From Mesostigma viride (Eukaryota > Streptophyta > Mesostigmatophyceae > Mesostigmatales > Mesostigmataceae): DNA of 64,000 nt. This document shows positions 9,497 through 19,848 of this stretch, one piece after another. A program made the translations under genes and the position numbers. Numbering within the stretch: the stretch's first letter is position 1; each line of letters starts with the position of its first letter. The stretch lies in assembly GCA_009746045.1 (NCBI GenBank), contig RPFO01000080.1, positions 11,281,302 through 11,345,301 on the forward strand. The letters run 5' to 3'. The notes under the pieces are model-generated. The model saw only the letters and a program-made list of their open reading frames with translations. It was not told where the DNA came from and searched no databases.

Positions 9497-11520
9497 AGCA
9501 GAAGCTTACCACTGCTCCCTTGTTGGTGGGCCCCAACCCAGACTTGCCATACCAGGTCAGGTCTGACGCCTCACAGGGTGCTATTGGTGCAGTACTAATG
9601 CAAGATCATGGTAAGGGCCCTCAACCAGTGGAATACATGTCCAGGAGTATGACGTCTGCAGAACGTAACTACCCTGTTCATGAGCAAGAGCTGTTGGGAT
9701 TGGTGGTGGCCTGTCACAAGTGGGAACACCTACTGAAGGGGGCCCAGTTTTCTGTGGCCAGCAGCGCCAGAGATGGGCAGGGCAACGAGTCTATTACCCT
9801 GATGACTGACCACAGGCCCTTGGTACATGTGTTGGAACAGACCCGGATGAGTAAGAGGATGGCTGGATGGATGGAGTTCCTGGGGGGGTTTGGACCTTTC
9901 TCTGTGAGGTACATTCCTGGTACGCAGAATGTGGTGCCTGACGCCCTGTCCAGGAGGAGGGATTTGATGGGAAGTTTTCATGAGGACTTGGACATCTGTG
10001 CTGCCCTGATTTCTGTGGTAGAGTGTGGAGCCTTGACTAGAGCTCAGGCCAACAACCAGAAGGTTTCTCAACTGTTGACACCACCTGTAGGGAATAACGG
10101 TGGTCCCGTGATGCTCATCGACCAGGGCTCTGTCCCAGAGTTGACAGGCGTCCAGGAGGGTGTCCAGTCACTGTCTGACAGTCTTAGGAGAAGTCCTGAA
10201 GGTGTGGTGCCCACTCCCACAGAGCAGCCAGGTGAGGGAGGCCCTGCTAGGCGCAGCAGAGGTAGGCCCAGGAAGTGGGTCATGGACCCTGTGTTGGTAG
10301 GCCGGTCCAAGGTGTTGGCCTCTCAGGTGATGGCAAGGTCAAAAGGGCCTATAGCTACTACTGTCTCATCCAAGCAGTTGGTGGCTAGCCCTGGGCAGGA
10401 AGAGGAGATGCAGATGCAGCCCCTGGGACCTGACAAGGACCTGGTGTTGCCTAACCCTTTAAATATTTCCCTGCTGGACGTCATCAAGGCCTTCACCAAG
10501 ACGGAGGACATGGCTACTGCAGCTATCCAGAGGGGCAACTTTGGCAATAGACCTGTAGAATACTGGGAGGGCGTTCTGTATGTTCACACTCATGATGCAG
10601 AGCACACGGTGACTAGAAAAGTGTATGTGCCTGAGATGGCCATTCCCACAGTGTTACATTGTTTCCATGACGATGTGACTGCGTGTCATCCTGGTTATGC
10701 TAAGCTACTGCATGAGGTGCAGCAGAGGTTTTGGTGGCCTGGCCTTTATCAGGATGTTAAGGCCTATGTGGACTCCTGTGACTCCTGCCAGAGAAATAAG
10801 GTCAGGAACCAAGCCACGCCCATTTTTCCCATGGCTATGCCCATTCCCCTGCGCCCTTGGATCAGTGTGACTATGGATTTTATCTGTGGTCTTCCCATGT
10901 CAGATGGTGGCAATGACAGGATCCTTGTGGTCATGGACAGGCTGTCCAGGATGTGCCATCTGATTCCTTGCAATACTCATCTCACCGCTGTACAGTGTGT
11001 AGATTTGTTTATGAAGGAGATCTACCGTCTGCACGGCATGCCTAGAGTGATCATCACTGATCAGGACCCCCTTTGGCTGTCAGGGTTTTGGAAGTCATTC
11101 TTTGACATCCTAGACACTAAGCTGGCATTCGGTGTGGCATACAGGTGTGCCAGTACTGGGGCGGTGGAGAGGATGAACAGAATTGTCAGGGAGTGTCAAA
11201 AGCACTATTGTACACACGACAACAAGGACTGGGACAAGAAGATACCTTTCATAGAGTTCGCAATCAACAACTCTCCTCTGGCTCCTCACCAGATGTCCCC
11301 CTTCGTGATCTGCAATGGCCAGTGTCCCTTGACACCATTCGACTTGGAACTGCCTGACAGAGACGCTGAAGGCCCTTTCCAGCGACGTCTTGGTTCAGTC
11401 CAGCAGTTGTTGGCTTCCTTCCAGGAGGCTCACAGCATTGTGGCTACCCAGCTGTTGAGGACACAGGACAAATACCTGACTACGCCTGGCAGCAAACGGT
11501 GGCCAGTCATTCCTTTGTAG
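9463..11520 (+). CDS. RNase H and integrase of Pol
   Basis: RNase H begins with RSDASQGAIGAVL and includes ERNYPVHEQELL and a LMTDHRPL segment. After a variable linker (with an AT-hook-like RRSRGRPRKW), the integrase has an HHCC zinc finger (HCFHDDV...CDSCQRNK), then the DDE core: MDFICGLP, VIITDQDPLW and GAVERMNRIVRE. It joins the cDNA to host DNA. The frame is open across about 2 kb but ends at 11520 in mid-protein; the C-terminal SH3-like domain and chromodomain continue in another frame. Confidence 0.9.
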   Translation, partial: TAACQQAFDVLKQKLTTAPLLVGPNPDLPYQVRSDASQGAIGAVLMQDHGKGPQPVEYMSRSMTSAERNYPVHEQELLGLVVACHKWEHLLKGAQFSVASSARDGQGNESITLMTDHRPLVHVLEQTRMSKRMAGWMEFLGGFGPFSVRYIPGTQNVVPDALSRRRDLMGSFHEDLDICAALISVVECGALTRAQANNQKVSQLLTPPVGNNGGPVMLIDQGSVPELTGVQEGVQSLSDSLRRSPEGVVPTPTEQPGEGGPARRSRGRPRKWVMDPVLVGRSKVLASQVMARSKGPIATTVSSKQLVASPGQEEEMQMQPLGPDKDLVLPNPLNISLLDVIKAFTKTEDMATAAIQRGNFGNRPVEYWEGVLYVHTHDAEHTVTRKVYVPEMAIPTVLHCFHDDVTACHPGYAKLLHEVQQRFWWPGLYQDVKAYVDSCDSCQRNKVRNQATPIFPMAMPIPLRPWISVTMDFICGLPMSDGGNDRILVVMDRLSRMCHLIPCNTHLTAVQCVDLFMKEIYRLHGMPRVIITDQDPLWLSGFWKSFFDILDTKLAFGVAYRCASTGAVERMNRIVRECQKHYCTHDNKDWDKKIPFIEFAINNSPLAPHQMSPFVICNGQCPLTPFDLELPDRDAEGPFQRRLGSVQQLLASFQEAHSIVATQLLRTQDKYLTTPGSKRWPVIPL

Positions 11521-12026
11521 CTCCTGGGGACTTGGTGTTGCTGGAAGCCAACAGAGTGCTGCCTGAGAAGGAGCAATGCAGGAAACTGCAACCACTCTGG
11601 TTGGGTCCTTACCCAGTGTTGGCAACCTTCCACTATGGTACAGTGGTCCAGGTCCAAGTGCCTTCTCACTGGAAGCTCAGGAATAATATTTTTCACCTAG
11701 CCCAGCTGAAGCTGTACAGGCGCAACACCTTACCAGGCAGATTGTCTGCCCCTTTGCCTTATGAATTGGATTCTGAGGGGGAGAAGATCTATGAAGTGGA
11801 GCGGTTGTTGGCTCACAGGGTGAAGGGGAAAGGTCGTACCAAACAGTTGCAGTTTAAGGTACACTGGAAGGGAGAGCTAGAGGTGACTGCTACGTGGCTG
11901 TGGTTGTCTGATCTCACCAACAGTCACTCTGCTGTACTAGAGTATTGTCAGCGTCATGGTATCACCTTGCCTGAGTGGTATGTCATGGGCTCTGAGCGGT
12001 GTGCTCCCCTTCATAGCTCCCAGTGA
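11499..12026 (+). CDS. Integrase C-terminus with chromodomain
   Basis: The frame starts with the SH3-like SFVAPGDLVLLEANRV segment, passes IFHLAQLKLYRR, and ends with a chromodomain: IYEVERLLAHR, LQFKVHWKGE, TWLWLSDLTN. Chromodomains of chromoviruses guide integration to particular histone marks. Its first residues overlap the previous frame by 21 bp, which suggests a single indel rather than a separate protein. Confidence 0.85.
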   Translation: MASHSFVAPGDLVLLEANRVLPEKEQCRKLQPLWLGPYPVLATFHYGTVVQVQVPSHWKLRNNIFHLAQLKLYRRNTLPGRLSAPLPYELDSEGEKIYEVERLLAHRVKGKGRTKQLQFKVHWKGELEVTATWLWLSDLTNSHSAVLEYCQRHGITLPEWYVMGSERCAPLHSSQ

Positions 12027-12074
12027 GCACTGCTAACACCTCTTTTTGGTGTTTTGTGTCTGTGGTTGCCAGCC

Positions 12075-12923
12075 ATGGCCGACTCCCATCCGGAGGGGAC
12101 ACCCAGGCCACCTGCACGAACCCAAGAGGACGTGAGGGCTACGTATGTCTTTCAGCACGACTACGCTGGCCCCAGAGCCCCGGGCCCTTCGATCCAGGAA
12201 GACGCTGGGTTTGTGGAAGCCCATTTTCTCAATCTGTTCCAGCGTATGGTACATGATCAGCAACGGCACGAGCAGCGTCACGGGGCCTTGATAACCAGGT
12301 TGATTAATGTGGAGGGTCTGGTTACTCAGATGGCAGAACACTTGAGGGCTGGGCACATTCCAACTGTGGGTTCTGCTGTGCCTGCAGTTTCTGAGGCTCC
12401 AGTAGCTCAGGAGGCTATCCCCACCCCGGTGGTCTCAGTCCCCTCTCCTACGGAGGCTCCTCCACCCCCTAAGGTGGTGGTACACTTGCCCAGGTCAGCT
12501 GTTCCAACAAAACAGGTGGAGCAGTTCTTGGACCACCGTAATTGTGCTCCTGGACAGTGCGAGTGGTGTAAATCCTTGTACACAGCCATGCAGGCATTGG
12601 ATCAGACAGTGGTGGAGGAGGGTGAACTAGTACCTGAGGGTATGGTAGAGTTGGCCCTTGACTGTCTGCCCCCCAGTCTCTGTGAGATTGGGTCACCTAT
12701 GGTGGCTTACATTATGCACACCGTCTTTGCAGTGTACCCGTGGCCTTCGTTTGACATGAGGCCGGTGGAGGGCCAGGACTTGATGGAGGCTCTGCCCAGT
12801 GACCTGAGACTCGCCTTTGCAGGGCTCAAGCCAGTTGGATATTCCCAGACCTACACTGAGCTACTTGAGCAGGCTGTCAAGCAGGGAGAGTTTGACCTTA
12901 CCCGTCGTCCAACTGCTCTGTGA
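12075..12923 (+). CDS. Extra ORF downstream of pol, function unknown
   Basis: A 282-residue open frame starts at ATG 12075 in the good context agccATGG, 49 bp after the chromodomain stop. It has an N-terminal polar helix rich in H/Q/R (residues ~45-70), a proline-rich linker (PTPVVSVPSPTEAPPPPK) and a C-terminal half with a CAPGQCEWC cysteine cluster and several acidic helices. I do not recognise a domain. The position matches where env-like or accessory genes sit in some LTR elements, but I see no signal peptide or membrane segment, so an envelope role is not supported. Confidence 0.6.
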   Translation: MADSHPEGTPRPPARTQEDVRATYVFQHDYAGPRAPGPSIQEDAGFVEAHFLNLFQRMVHDQQRHEQRHGALITRLINVEGLVTQMAEHLRAGHIPTVGSAVPAVSEAPVAQEAIPTPVVSVPSPTEAPPPPKVVVHLPRSAVPTKQVEQFLDHRNCAPGQCEWCKSLYTAMQALDQTVVEEGELVPEGMVELALDCLPPSLCEIGSPMVAYIMHTVFAVYPWPSFDMRPVEGQDLMEALPSDLRLAFAGLKPVGYSQTYTELLEQAVKQGEFDLTRRPTAL

Positions 12924-13309
12924 TGTCTTGTTTTCCACGCAAGGACAGCACAGTCTTTGTGGGGCTGCAGTTACCAAAGTTCCCTAACGAGCTGAGGGCC
13001 AGGCTCACACCTTTGAGGGTGCTGGTACCCATCTTGGGCGCCAGGTGGGGGCCTATCAAGGCCTTTCTACAGCTGTGGTGGGCCTATAGCAGCTGGCTAT
13101 GTCGCCATAAGACTGCCAGTGGCTGGGTCTTCGATCCCCTCCGACAGGCTGTGGTCACTCTGTCCTACCCTGCCCAGTGCAGTAGGTTTTCAGCTGAGTT
13201 GGGCAAGGCTGCTGAGACCTGCTTGGATATTCAGGTCAGCAGGAACTGGCCAGATCTGGTGTCCATGGTGGAGCATTTCCCAGTGTTTGGAACGAGGGGA
13301 AGGATATGA
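12923..13309 (+). CDS. Second extra ORF downstream of pol, function unknown
   Basis: The ATG at 12923 overlaps the stop of the preceding ORF as TGATG, an arrangement that permits termination-reinitiation. The 128-residue product is rich in W, L and R (LQLWWAYSSWLCRHKT) and has no domain I recognise. It could also be the C-terminus of the preceding protein separated by a frameshift. 13310-13713 is non-coding and leads to the polypurine tract. Confidence 0.5.
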   Translation: MSCFPRKDSTVFVGLQLPKFPNELRARLTPLRVLVPILGARWGPIKAFLQLWWAYSSWLCRHKTASGWVFDPLRQAVVTLSYPAQCSRFSAELGKAAETCLDIQVSRNWPDLVSMVEHFPVFGTRGRI

Positions 13310-13700
13310 AGAAGGGGGATTGGTTCACTCTGTGAAGGGTTCCAGGATGGTTGGAGATGGGCTGTGGAGTGAGGTGGGGATCCAGAATGGAGGCGACCAG
13401 TTCTGATGTCCAGTCCAGATTTCCAGCAACGACAGTTCTGAGTTCATGGTAGCTTTGCAGTTGTATTATTCAGGCATGGTTGCCTGTGTGTTAGTCACTT
13501 GATGACATTTCATCTGTGGGTGAATTTGTCTTATTCAGGGTTGACATGATCAGATGGTACTGAGATAGGAGGCCCTTTGGGGATGTAAAAACCCACTTGC
13601 TTGTCCCAAGAGGTGGTGGACTTCCTGTTTAATGTTGTGTTGTTTTGTGGAGGTTGTCGTTTTATTCTTCTTGGCTTCTAGGAACTGGGAGTTCCTGTCT

Positions 13701-13713
13701 TGAGGGGGAGATA
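13701..13713 (+). promoter_or_regulatory. Polypurine tract
   Basis: tgagggggagata directly precedes the 3' LTR and fits the purine-rich primer for plus-strand synthesis. Confidence 0.75.
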
Positions 13714-14416
13714 TGTAACAACCAAATGTTACATCCAAAGTTTTCCTACTGTTGAATCTTATTATGAGTTCTTTAGGACAATTATTTGAGAAGTTAGGAG
13801 GCTTCGACGTCTGATAGATATTGGGCCTGTTGAGATCTGTCGAATCTATTGTTCTACCCTCATTGGTCGTGGCCTGATCCACGTAGGGTACTTTGCATGG
13901 TGTTGTTTAGTCAGTCAAAGATTCTCTGCAGTACCGTTGTACCTGGTGGATTTGGTTCCAGGTCCTTGAGATTTCGTATGTGCTGGCTTTGTGTTGTGTG
14001 GAGGATTCGGAGGCTAAGATCTTATCTTGAGTGATCCTCACTTTTGATTGGTCCTTCCGGGTTAGGGTTGGATGGATGCTGCGTGCACGATGACTTTTAT
14101 CCTGTTTGGGGCGGCCGTGCATGTGTGCGTACGTGAGAGCTAAAGCTATGGTGTAATTCAAGGGTTTCCTTGTTTCATCAATCAAACAACCCTTGCCAAA
14201 AGTCAACTATAACTTCAACAGATAGTCGACTTGGATATAACTTGTCTGTTGTGTCTAACAAGGGTGGGGACTCATTCCCTTAACTGTTGAAGATCCATCT
14301 TCATTGCTTCTCTGGACGTGAAGTTATCTGTCGTGACTCCAACCCAGGTATAAAGATCTTTTCACGCTAATGTTGATACTGAGGCTGTTGCAAACACAAC
14401 ATTTTTAGTCGTTACA
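13714..14416 (+). repeat. 3' LTR
   Basis: 703 bp, TGTAACAACC...GTCGTTACA, followed by the target duplication gatag (14417-14421). Confidence 0.96.
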
Positions 14417-14421
14417 GATAG

Positions 14422-14593
14422 ACCATGAGGGTGCAGGTGCCTTGGTGCACCTAGAGCAGGGGTAGCTTACATTCCCACCCTTGCATGAAGTAGCCTAGAA
14501 TGTATTAAAAGCCATATGCCCCTTCTCAGGGCTATGTGCTACATCTACTCCCAACGGAGTGATGTTGATAATTAATTAATTAATTAATTAATT
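14422..14593 (+). repeat. Retroposon 3'-UTR remnant, copy D (right part)
   Basis: It continues the 4847-4994 tail after the chromovirus. It has the hairpin ACTCC-CAAC-GGAGT at 14557-14570 and an AATT tail ending near 14593. Confidence 0.8.
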
Positions 14594-15327
14594 TTCCAAT
14601 GATTTTAGCTTTTTCGCTACAACAAACCCGAAACATTCGTATCCCGCGCGTATCTGCTCAAGTGTCCCGCGTCAAAGTTCTCTGACTTTCTCTGCTTGGC
14701 GGGGGAAGCTCCGTGATCCCAGAGCTTGTGGTCAGGAGAAACAGTCAGTCAGTCAAGCAGTGTATTCCCACGCCGGTCATCCGACAGACGGAGTTACACC
14801 CCCCGCATTCAGTTGGTAGTTTTAATTCAGTTCAGCCAAAAGGCCCTTCGGAATTAGACATTAGCGTTTTATTGGTTGAAAGTGCTACTGTGTCCGCCCA
14901 ATTAATTAATTATTAGTTTGTTTGTTTGGTTACCGAACAACCGTTAAACCGGCTGCGAAATTTAATAATTCTTTGTTTGTTTTGTATAACCCAGCCGGAT
15001 GCACTGCTCTTACGGCTAGTAAAAGCACATTTTTCAGCCAGAGATTTAATATTTCTTTGTTTTTTACCGCAAAAGAAGCGCTCTTGGCAGTCAAACAATT
15101 TATTTACACTTTCTTTATTTGTTTGGTAGCTTCGAAAACTACAGTTCACTACACTCGGGAATTAGTTAATTAAAATTCTTTTGTTTTATTTATCGTTTGC
15201 AGCTGGCCGGCGCCCAGCCTCATAATTATTTAATATACTTACCAATGCGGGGGGTGTATAAAGGCGCATGCGGCAGGTCGGCGTGAGTCAGCAGTCAGCC
15301 TGCGGCCTTGCTCGTGATGAGTACATA
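14594..15327. other. Non-coding gap
   Basis: AT-rich unique sequence with short runs such as (attaatta) and (gtttgttt). No gene is recognised; the small open frames have no protein-like composition. Confidence 0.4.
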
Positions 15328-16269
15328 CAGTCATTCCCGCGTTAAGTTGCGTTTCTTAACTGAGGTTGCGTTCCCGCGTTAAGTTGCGGCGCCGAAGTTT
15401 GGGGGGCGACCGCAACTTAAGCATGGAGGCCATCGCAACTTAACGCGGTAACGACCCAATTTGTAGGTGTCAGGCCATTTTTGGCCGCGCAGGAGGCCAT
15501 TTTTTGCCAAGTCCGGACCCGCCGGCTACTTGATTTTAGGGGGCAAAATACGCAAGCCCCACTGGCGCGCAAATTTCCCCGCCTGCTGGCTTAGGTGAAA
15601 AGCGCGAATGCAACCTTACAAATTCAGTTTCGCAGCCTGCGGGCTGCGGTACATAAGAATCCACGACCATGCATGGTCAGTCATCTGTAATTGAGACATC
15701 TTGCCATAAATTACCACCATAGTCATGCCGAACTTCATTGACCATAGTCATGCCGAATGCACCGCAGAAGGGCAAAGACAAGGTTGTTGAGGCCACAGGC
15801 AGTCTCGCTGCCTGTCGGTGGCCTCCATGCTGTTATTATTGTTTACATGCAGGCCATTGACAGTAAATGAAGCTTCCCTCACGACTGTTCCCATGTTTTG
15901 TCACAGTCAAACGTGAAGCCGGCTGGCCGGCAATCAAGTAACCCGCCAAAAAAAGAGCCGAAGTCAGAGGGTTTTATAACACACATTTGTGTTATAAAAC
16001 GCAGGCACTGCGTGGCTGCCCACGGCGTGTTTTCAGTTGCAGCCCGCCTTTCAGTTTGTCCACAATATCTGGCCTGGAAAATGGACTTTGGCCGGCTTTG
16101 ACGCTGCAGCTGGATCGGGCTTGACGAGAGCTGTCGAATGCCGTATAGAAGTCCGTCAGAGGAGGAGGTGGTGGGCTGCTAGCCTAATTCTGCCGTTAAG
16201 TTGCGTTCCCGCGTTAAGTTGCGGCGCCAAGTTTTGGGGGGCGATCGCAACTTAACGCGGGAATGACTG
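15328..16269. mobile_element. Tc1/mariner (pogo-like) MITE
   Basis: A perfect 24-bp terminal inverted repeat starting CAGTCATTCCCGCGTTAAG lies at 15328-15351 and 16246-16269. It is flanked on both sides by TA (15326-15327, 16270-16271), the target duplication of the Tc1/mariner superfamily. A ~50-bp subterminal block (gcgttcccgcgttaag...ggggggcg...cgcaacttaa) occurs near both ends and is itself foldable. No transposase is present in the 942 bp. The superfamily call rests on TA plus the CAGT end. Confidence 0.8.
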
Positions 16270-16271
16270 TA

Positions 16272-17697
16272 GTGGGGCCTGCCGGCCTGGTGGGGCGTGG
16301 GTTTAGCCAGACGTGTCATCCGCGACAGCACGGCCCACTGAGCACTGGTTCACTGACCACTGGAGCATGCGGCCGTCCGTTTGTGCCGACAAGCCCGCCA
16401 TGGCTGCGCAGGGAGGTTTTGTTCATCCGGCAACTAGCTGGGGAAAAGGGTGCGCAGTGCATCTCCGTGCGGCGGCGTTTATATTATGTTGTGTAATAAT
16501 TCATCCGTCTTAGAATTTGAGCATGTGCTAGCTGTAAGTAGCGTTGCTGCAAACGTTGGTCACTAATTCCAATTGCCGCTCGATCATGCGTTGTCAGCAA
16601 AACTAGTTTCGCGGGAATTGCATGTGTTTATCTGGCATCCAAGGCAGCGTTGTTCATTATGATATATCGAGCCTCTCGAATTACTTAGAAATGCGTCGAA
16701 GCGCTGAATAACGTCAGGTTCATCGTCAATTTTATCCTAGTTAATTACGCCGACGATTGGCGGCGATCGCGTCGTCGCCAACCCACCTCGGAGGCTTGCC
16801 ATCACCGGGAGCATTTCCCGCGTCTTGCGTTAAGGTAACTACGCTGCAATCGCCGTTGTTGTTTGCTTTTATGCGGGCCGGTAACAGACGCGCTGTGGAA
16901 GCATGGTGCGGTACTGTATGAGGTAATCATTTAGTTGCATTTTCATAGCTTGCCTTGACGTCCAGCTGTTTCATGACCTGTAACTGCATCAAGCTGGGCA
17001 AGCCTTTGAGTTGTTCGTGAGTACAGGATGTCCATTTCTCTTAACTTGCGAATTTGACAACATATCCAGTAGCTCCTAGGTTATAAGCAAGGACCTGCGG
17101 CCTTGCTCGACCAGCCGTAGGGGCTGCATCGGATAAACGCTTCGATCCATATTTCTGGCAGGGACAATGCAATATGCCCAGACTATGTAATGCCTTGACT
17201 ATTCGCTTCGAACTGTTCTTCTGGCAGGGACTATGCAATCGCCCAGATATGCCTGACTATTACTCCGGCACTGCTTTCACCCCATCGCCACAGTTCCAAA
17301 TTTGCCAGCTCCAAGCGCTTTTTCCGGTGATAATATTTTGGAAAGAATGTTCCCATTCCCCAAGCTCGTGCATGCCCATATGATATCTTGTTATTCATTT
17401 ATCGTATGCGTGTCGGGAGCCTTTAGGTGTGCACACGATTGACGGATGCATGATAGCAGCTGTGCTGTTGTTTAGCTGTCATTGCTGTGTGTCTTAATTC
17501 CCTATCTTCTTTTGGTTTTGGCCCCCATGTCGCGGTTTGGTAATGATTGCTTGCAAGTACATGGCATATAATTGGTTAATCTCTATTTGTTCAAAAAGAC
17601 TCGGGCCTGGAAAATTTAGCTTATCTGCTCTCGGAGGCACCTACCATGCAATGGTGAGCAGCCATTCCTGGGGCTGCACATCATCCTGTGGCTGCAC
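16272..17697. other. Intergenic region upstream of the LRR gene
   Basis: No gene is recognised. There is an imperfect duplication around ctggcagggac(a/t)atgcaat (17155-17175 and 17221-17241). The sequence just before the LRR gene (17650-17735) repeats tgtggctgcac/cattcctg phrases. Any promoter would lie here, but I see no clear element. Confidence 0.4.
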
Positions 17698-17886
17698 ATG
17701 TGGCTTCGACCATTCCTGTGGCTGCATATCATCGACCAGTTTGCCCCTGTGACTTTGGATTCTCTTGTTGGATTCTCCTTTCTTTCCCTTTTCACTTGTG
17801 CATTGCTCTGGGCTACATTCAGATACCCCATGCAGTCCTGCGTCGCCGCCAACATTTTCCTAATCCAACCCAACGCGCATCACCCA

Positions 17887-19617
17887 ATGGCGTCTCCGCT
17901 GCCTCTTCTGCCCGGTGGAGCTTGTGCCACCTCCCTCTCCGTCACCTGTCCTTGTCAAGGCCAAGCCCTCTCGGCTCCATCATGCATAGCTGCCGCCAGA
18001 TCTTGCATAGACGTTCAAGTACATGAGAACTTGCTCCCGTGCCCAGAAGAAATCGTGGACGCGCGTATCTGGGACCTCCCTGCGGCGCTGACAGACGCGC
18101 GCATGAACCACATGGCCAGCTCGCCCGAGATGCGGCTAACCATCCAAAAGCAGCTGGGGGGAATCACGCTCCTGTCCCCCCGTTCGCCGCATCATTCCCC
18201 CCACTCCGACCCGTCGCTTGAAGAGATCTGCTCCGTGCCAGGCCTCGGCGCGCACGTACTCGCCGACGTGCCGCTCCCCGAGCGCCTGCGGTTGCGCCAC
18301 CTGTCCCGGTCGCTGCGATCCGCGGTCGATGAGTCCCTGGAGCACCTCACGGCCATCGCGGGGGGGGACGTGGACACCGTGGGCGGCGACCGCGCAGGAG
18401 CGCTCCTATGGCTGGTCTCGAAGTGCCCGAATCTTCGAACGCTCGGCGCGACCGCGACGGCTGCCCCTCCCGTGATGGCGCTAGCTGCGTCCCCTCCCCT
18501 CGTTCCTTCGTCCGCTGACCCGGTCCCACATGTGTTCAGTCTCCCCGACGAAGACGGCGAAGACCCCTCCTCCCCCTCGGGCCCCTCAGCACGCGGCATA
18601 TGCGGCTGGTGGCGGTGGGAAGGGCTGGATGCCATTCTCGTCTCGCTCTCGGACCACTGCCCCCGTGTGCGCTCGCTCTACATCGGGCGCTGCGCGGGTG
18701 TGACAGACGAAGGAATCTCCGCGGTGGGCCAGCGGTGCACCAAGCTGCGCCACCTGGACGTGGGCGAGTGCGAGGGCGTGACGGACGCAGGGATCAAGGC
18801 GGTGGCGCTCCACTGTCGTGGCCTGCGGCTGCTCTGTGTGAGCGGATGTCTCCACGTGACCGATGCCAGCATCTCCCTCCTCGGTGAGAAGTGCCCGCAT
18901 CTCCAGCTTCTGGGAGTGGCGGGGTGCCCCGGCGTGACTGACGCCAGCATAACACCGATCGCGCGCAACTGCCGGGGACTTCGGCACCTCAACGCGGCCT
19001 GCTGCGTGGGCGTCACGGACGCAAGCATAAAGCTGGTTGCCCGCAACTGCCCGGATCTCCAGCTGCTCGCGCTGCCCTGGTGCGTGGGCGTGACCGACGC
19101 TGGCGTGAGGGAGGTCGCTGAGCTGTGCCCTGGATTGCGCCACCTGGACGTCAAGAAATGCCGTGGCGTCACCGATTCCAGTATTCGGGCCGTGGGCGAG
19201 CGGTGCCCGAGGCTGCAGTATTTGGTGGCGTCGTATTGTGGCGGCGTGACGGACGCCAGCATCGCGGCGGTTGGGGCTAACTGTGGGGAACTGGAGCAGC
19301 TAGGGGTGGCCGGGTGTGATCGCGTAACGGATGCCAGCATTAGAATCGTCGTGGGGATGTGCCCCCAGTTGCTCCAGCTCTGCGTGCAGATGTGCAGCGG
19401 CGTGACGGATGACAGTGTCCAGTTGGTCGGGAGCCACTGCCCCCGGTTGCAGCGGCTGGGGGTCTCAGGGTGTTACCGCGTCACGTTCGAGGGGATCAAG
19501 GCCGCACTGGCACAGTGCCCCTGTTTGCGCTACCTGAGCGTGCGGGGCTGCGCGGGGGTCGTGAGGGATGACCTGGATGAGATCGCTGATGCGCAGGGGT
19601 GCAAGGTGATCTACTGA
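17887..19617 (+). CDS. F-box-like/LRR (AMN1/FBXL type) protein
   Basis: An intronless frame codes for 576 residues from ATG 17887 (cccaATGGCG); an in-frame ATG at 17698 would add 63 residues, including a hydrophobic stretch, but that DNA is AT-richer and less codon-like. After a variable N-terminus, ADVPLPERLRLRHLSRSLRSA resembles a degenerate F-box. The C-terminal ~320 residues hold about twelve cysteine-containing LRRs of ~26 residues (C..L..L....C.gVTDasI..va..). This is the FBXL/AMN1 pattern, in which the F-box binds Skp1 of an SCF ubiquitin ligase and the LRRs bind the substrate. The repeats are strikingly uniform (VTDASI recurs five times). The substrate is unknown, and the F-box call is weaker than the LRR call. 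Confidence 0.85.
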   Translation: MASPLPLLPGGACATSLSVTCPCQGQALSAPSCIAAARSCIDVQVHENLLPCPEEIVDARIWDLPAALTDARMNHMASSPEMRLTIQKQLGGITLLSPRSPHHSPHSDPSLEEICSVPGLGAHVLADVPLPERLRLRHLSRSLRSAVDESLEHLTAIAGGDVDTVGGDRAGALLWLVSKCPNLRTLGATATAAPPVMALAASPPLVPSSADPVPHVFSLPDEDGEDPSSPSGPSARGICGWWRWEGLDAILVSLSDHCPRVRSLYIGRCAGVTDEGISAVGQRCTKLRHLDVGECEGVTDAGIKAVALHCRGLRLLCVSGCLHVTDASISLLGEKCPHLQLLGVAGCPGVTDASITPIARNCRGLRHLNAACCVGVTDASIKLVARNCPDLQLLALPWCVGVTDAGVREVAELCPGLRHLDVKKCRGVTDSSIRAVGERCPRLQYLVASYCGGVTDASIAAVGANCGELEQLGVAGCDRVTDASIRIVVGMCPQLLQLCVQMCSGVTDDSVQLVGSHCPRLQRLGVSGCYRVTFEGIKAALAQCPCLRYLSVRGCAGVVRDDLDEIADAQGCKVIY

Positions 19618-19848
19618 CCATGGACGTGGCCTAGGGGCCATGGAGTATCCTTGGAGAGAGTACTCTCTGCCAGTTTTTTTTTTTTCCACCCTCTGCTGGC
19701 AGTTTTTTTTCGAGGGGGGCGTCGGGGGGGCCTGATTGCGAGCGAATGGATGGGGCCTCGTTGGGTTGCGCATGTCTACCAGCACTTGTCCACTGCGTGG
19801 GTGAGACGGCTGGTAGCGGCGGAGGGTCCTGGGGGGGAAAGAGCCGGT

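Larger units (their letters stand above)
4995..14416 (+). mobile_element. Ty3/gypsy chromovirus LTR retrotransposon
   Basis: A complete 9.4-kb LTR element carries two 703-bp LTRs (4995-5697 and 13714-14416). They begin TGTAAC, end GTTACA and differ at one base seen in my reading (gtcgcgactc against gtcgtgactc). The 5-bp target duplication gatag lies at 4990-4994 and 14417-14421. Domain order is gag with zinc knuckle, aspartic protease, RT, RNase H, integrase and chromodomain, which is Ty3/gypsy (chromovirus) order. Two further ORFs lie between integrase and the 3' LTR. The frame changes several times in gag-pol, so this copy may be dead or contain assembly indels. It sits inside an older retroposon tail. 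Confidence 0.95.

Noticed and set aside
12075-13309. Envelope gene of the LTR element
   Set aside because: No signal peptide, membrane segment or cleavage site is visible in either ORF.
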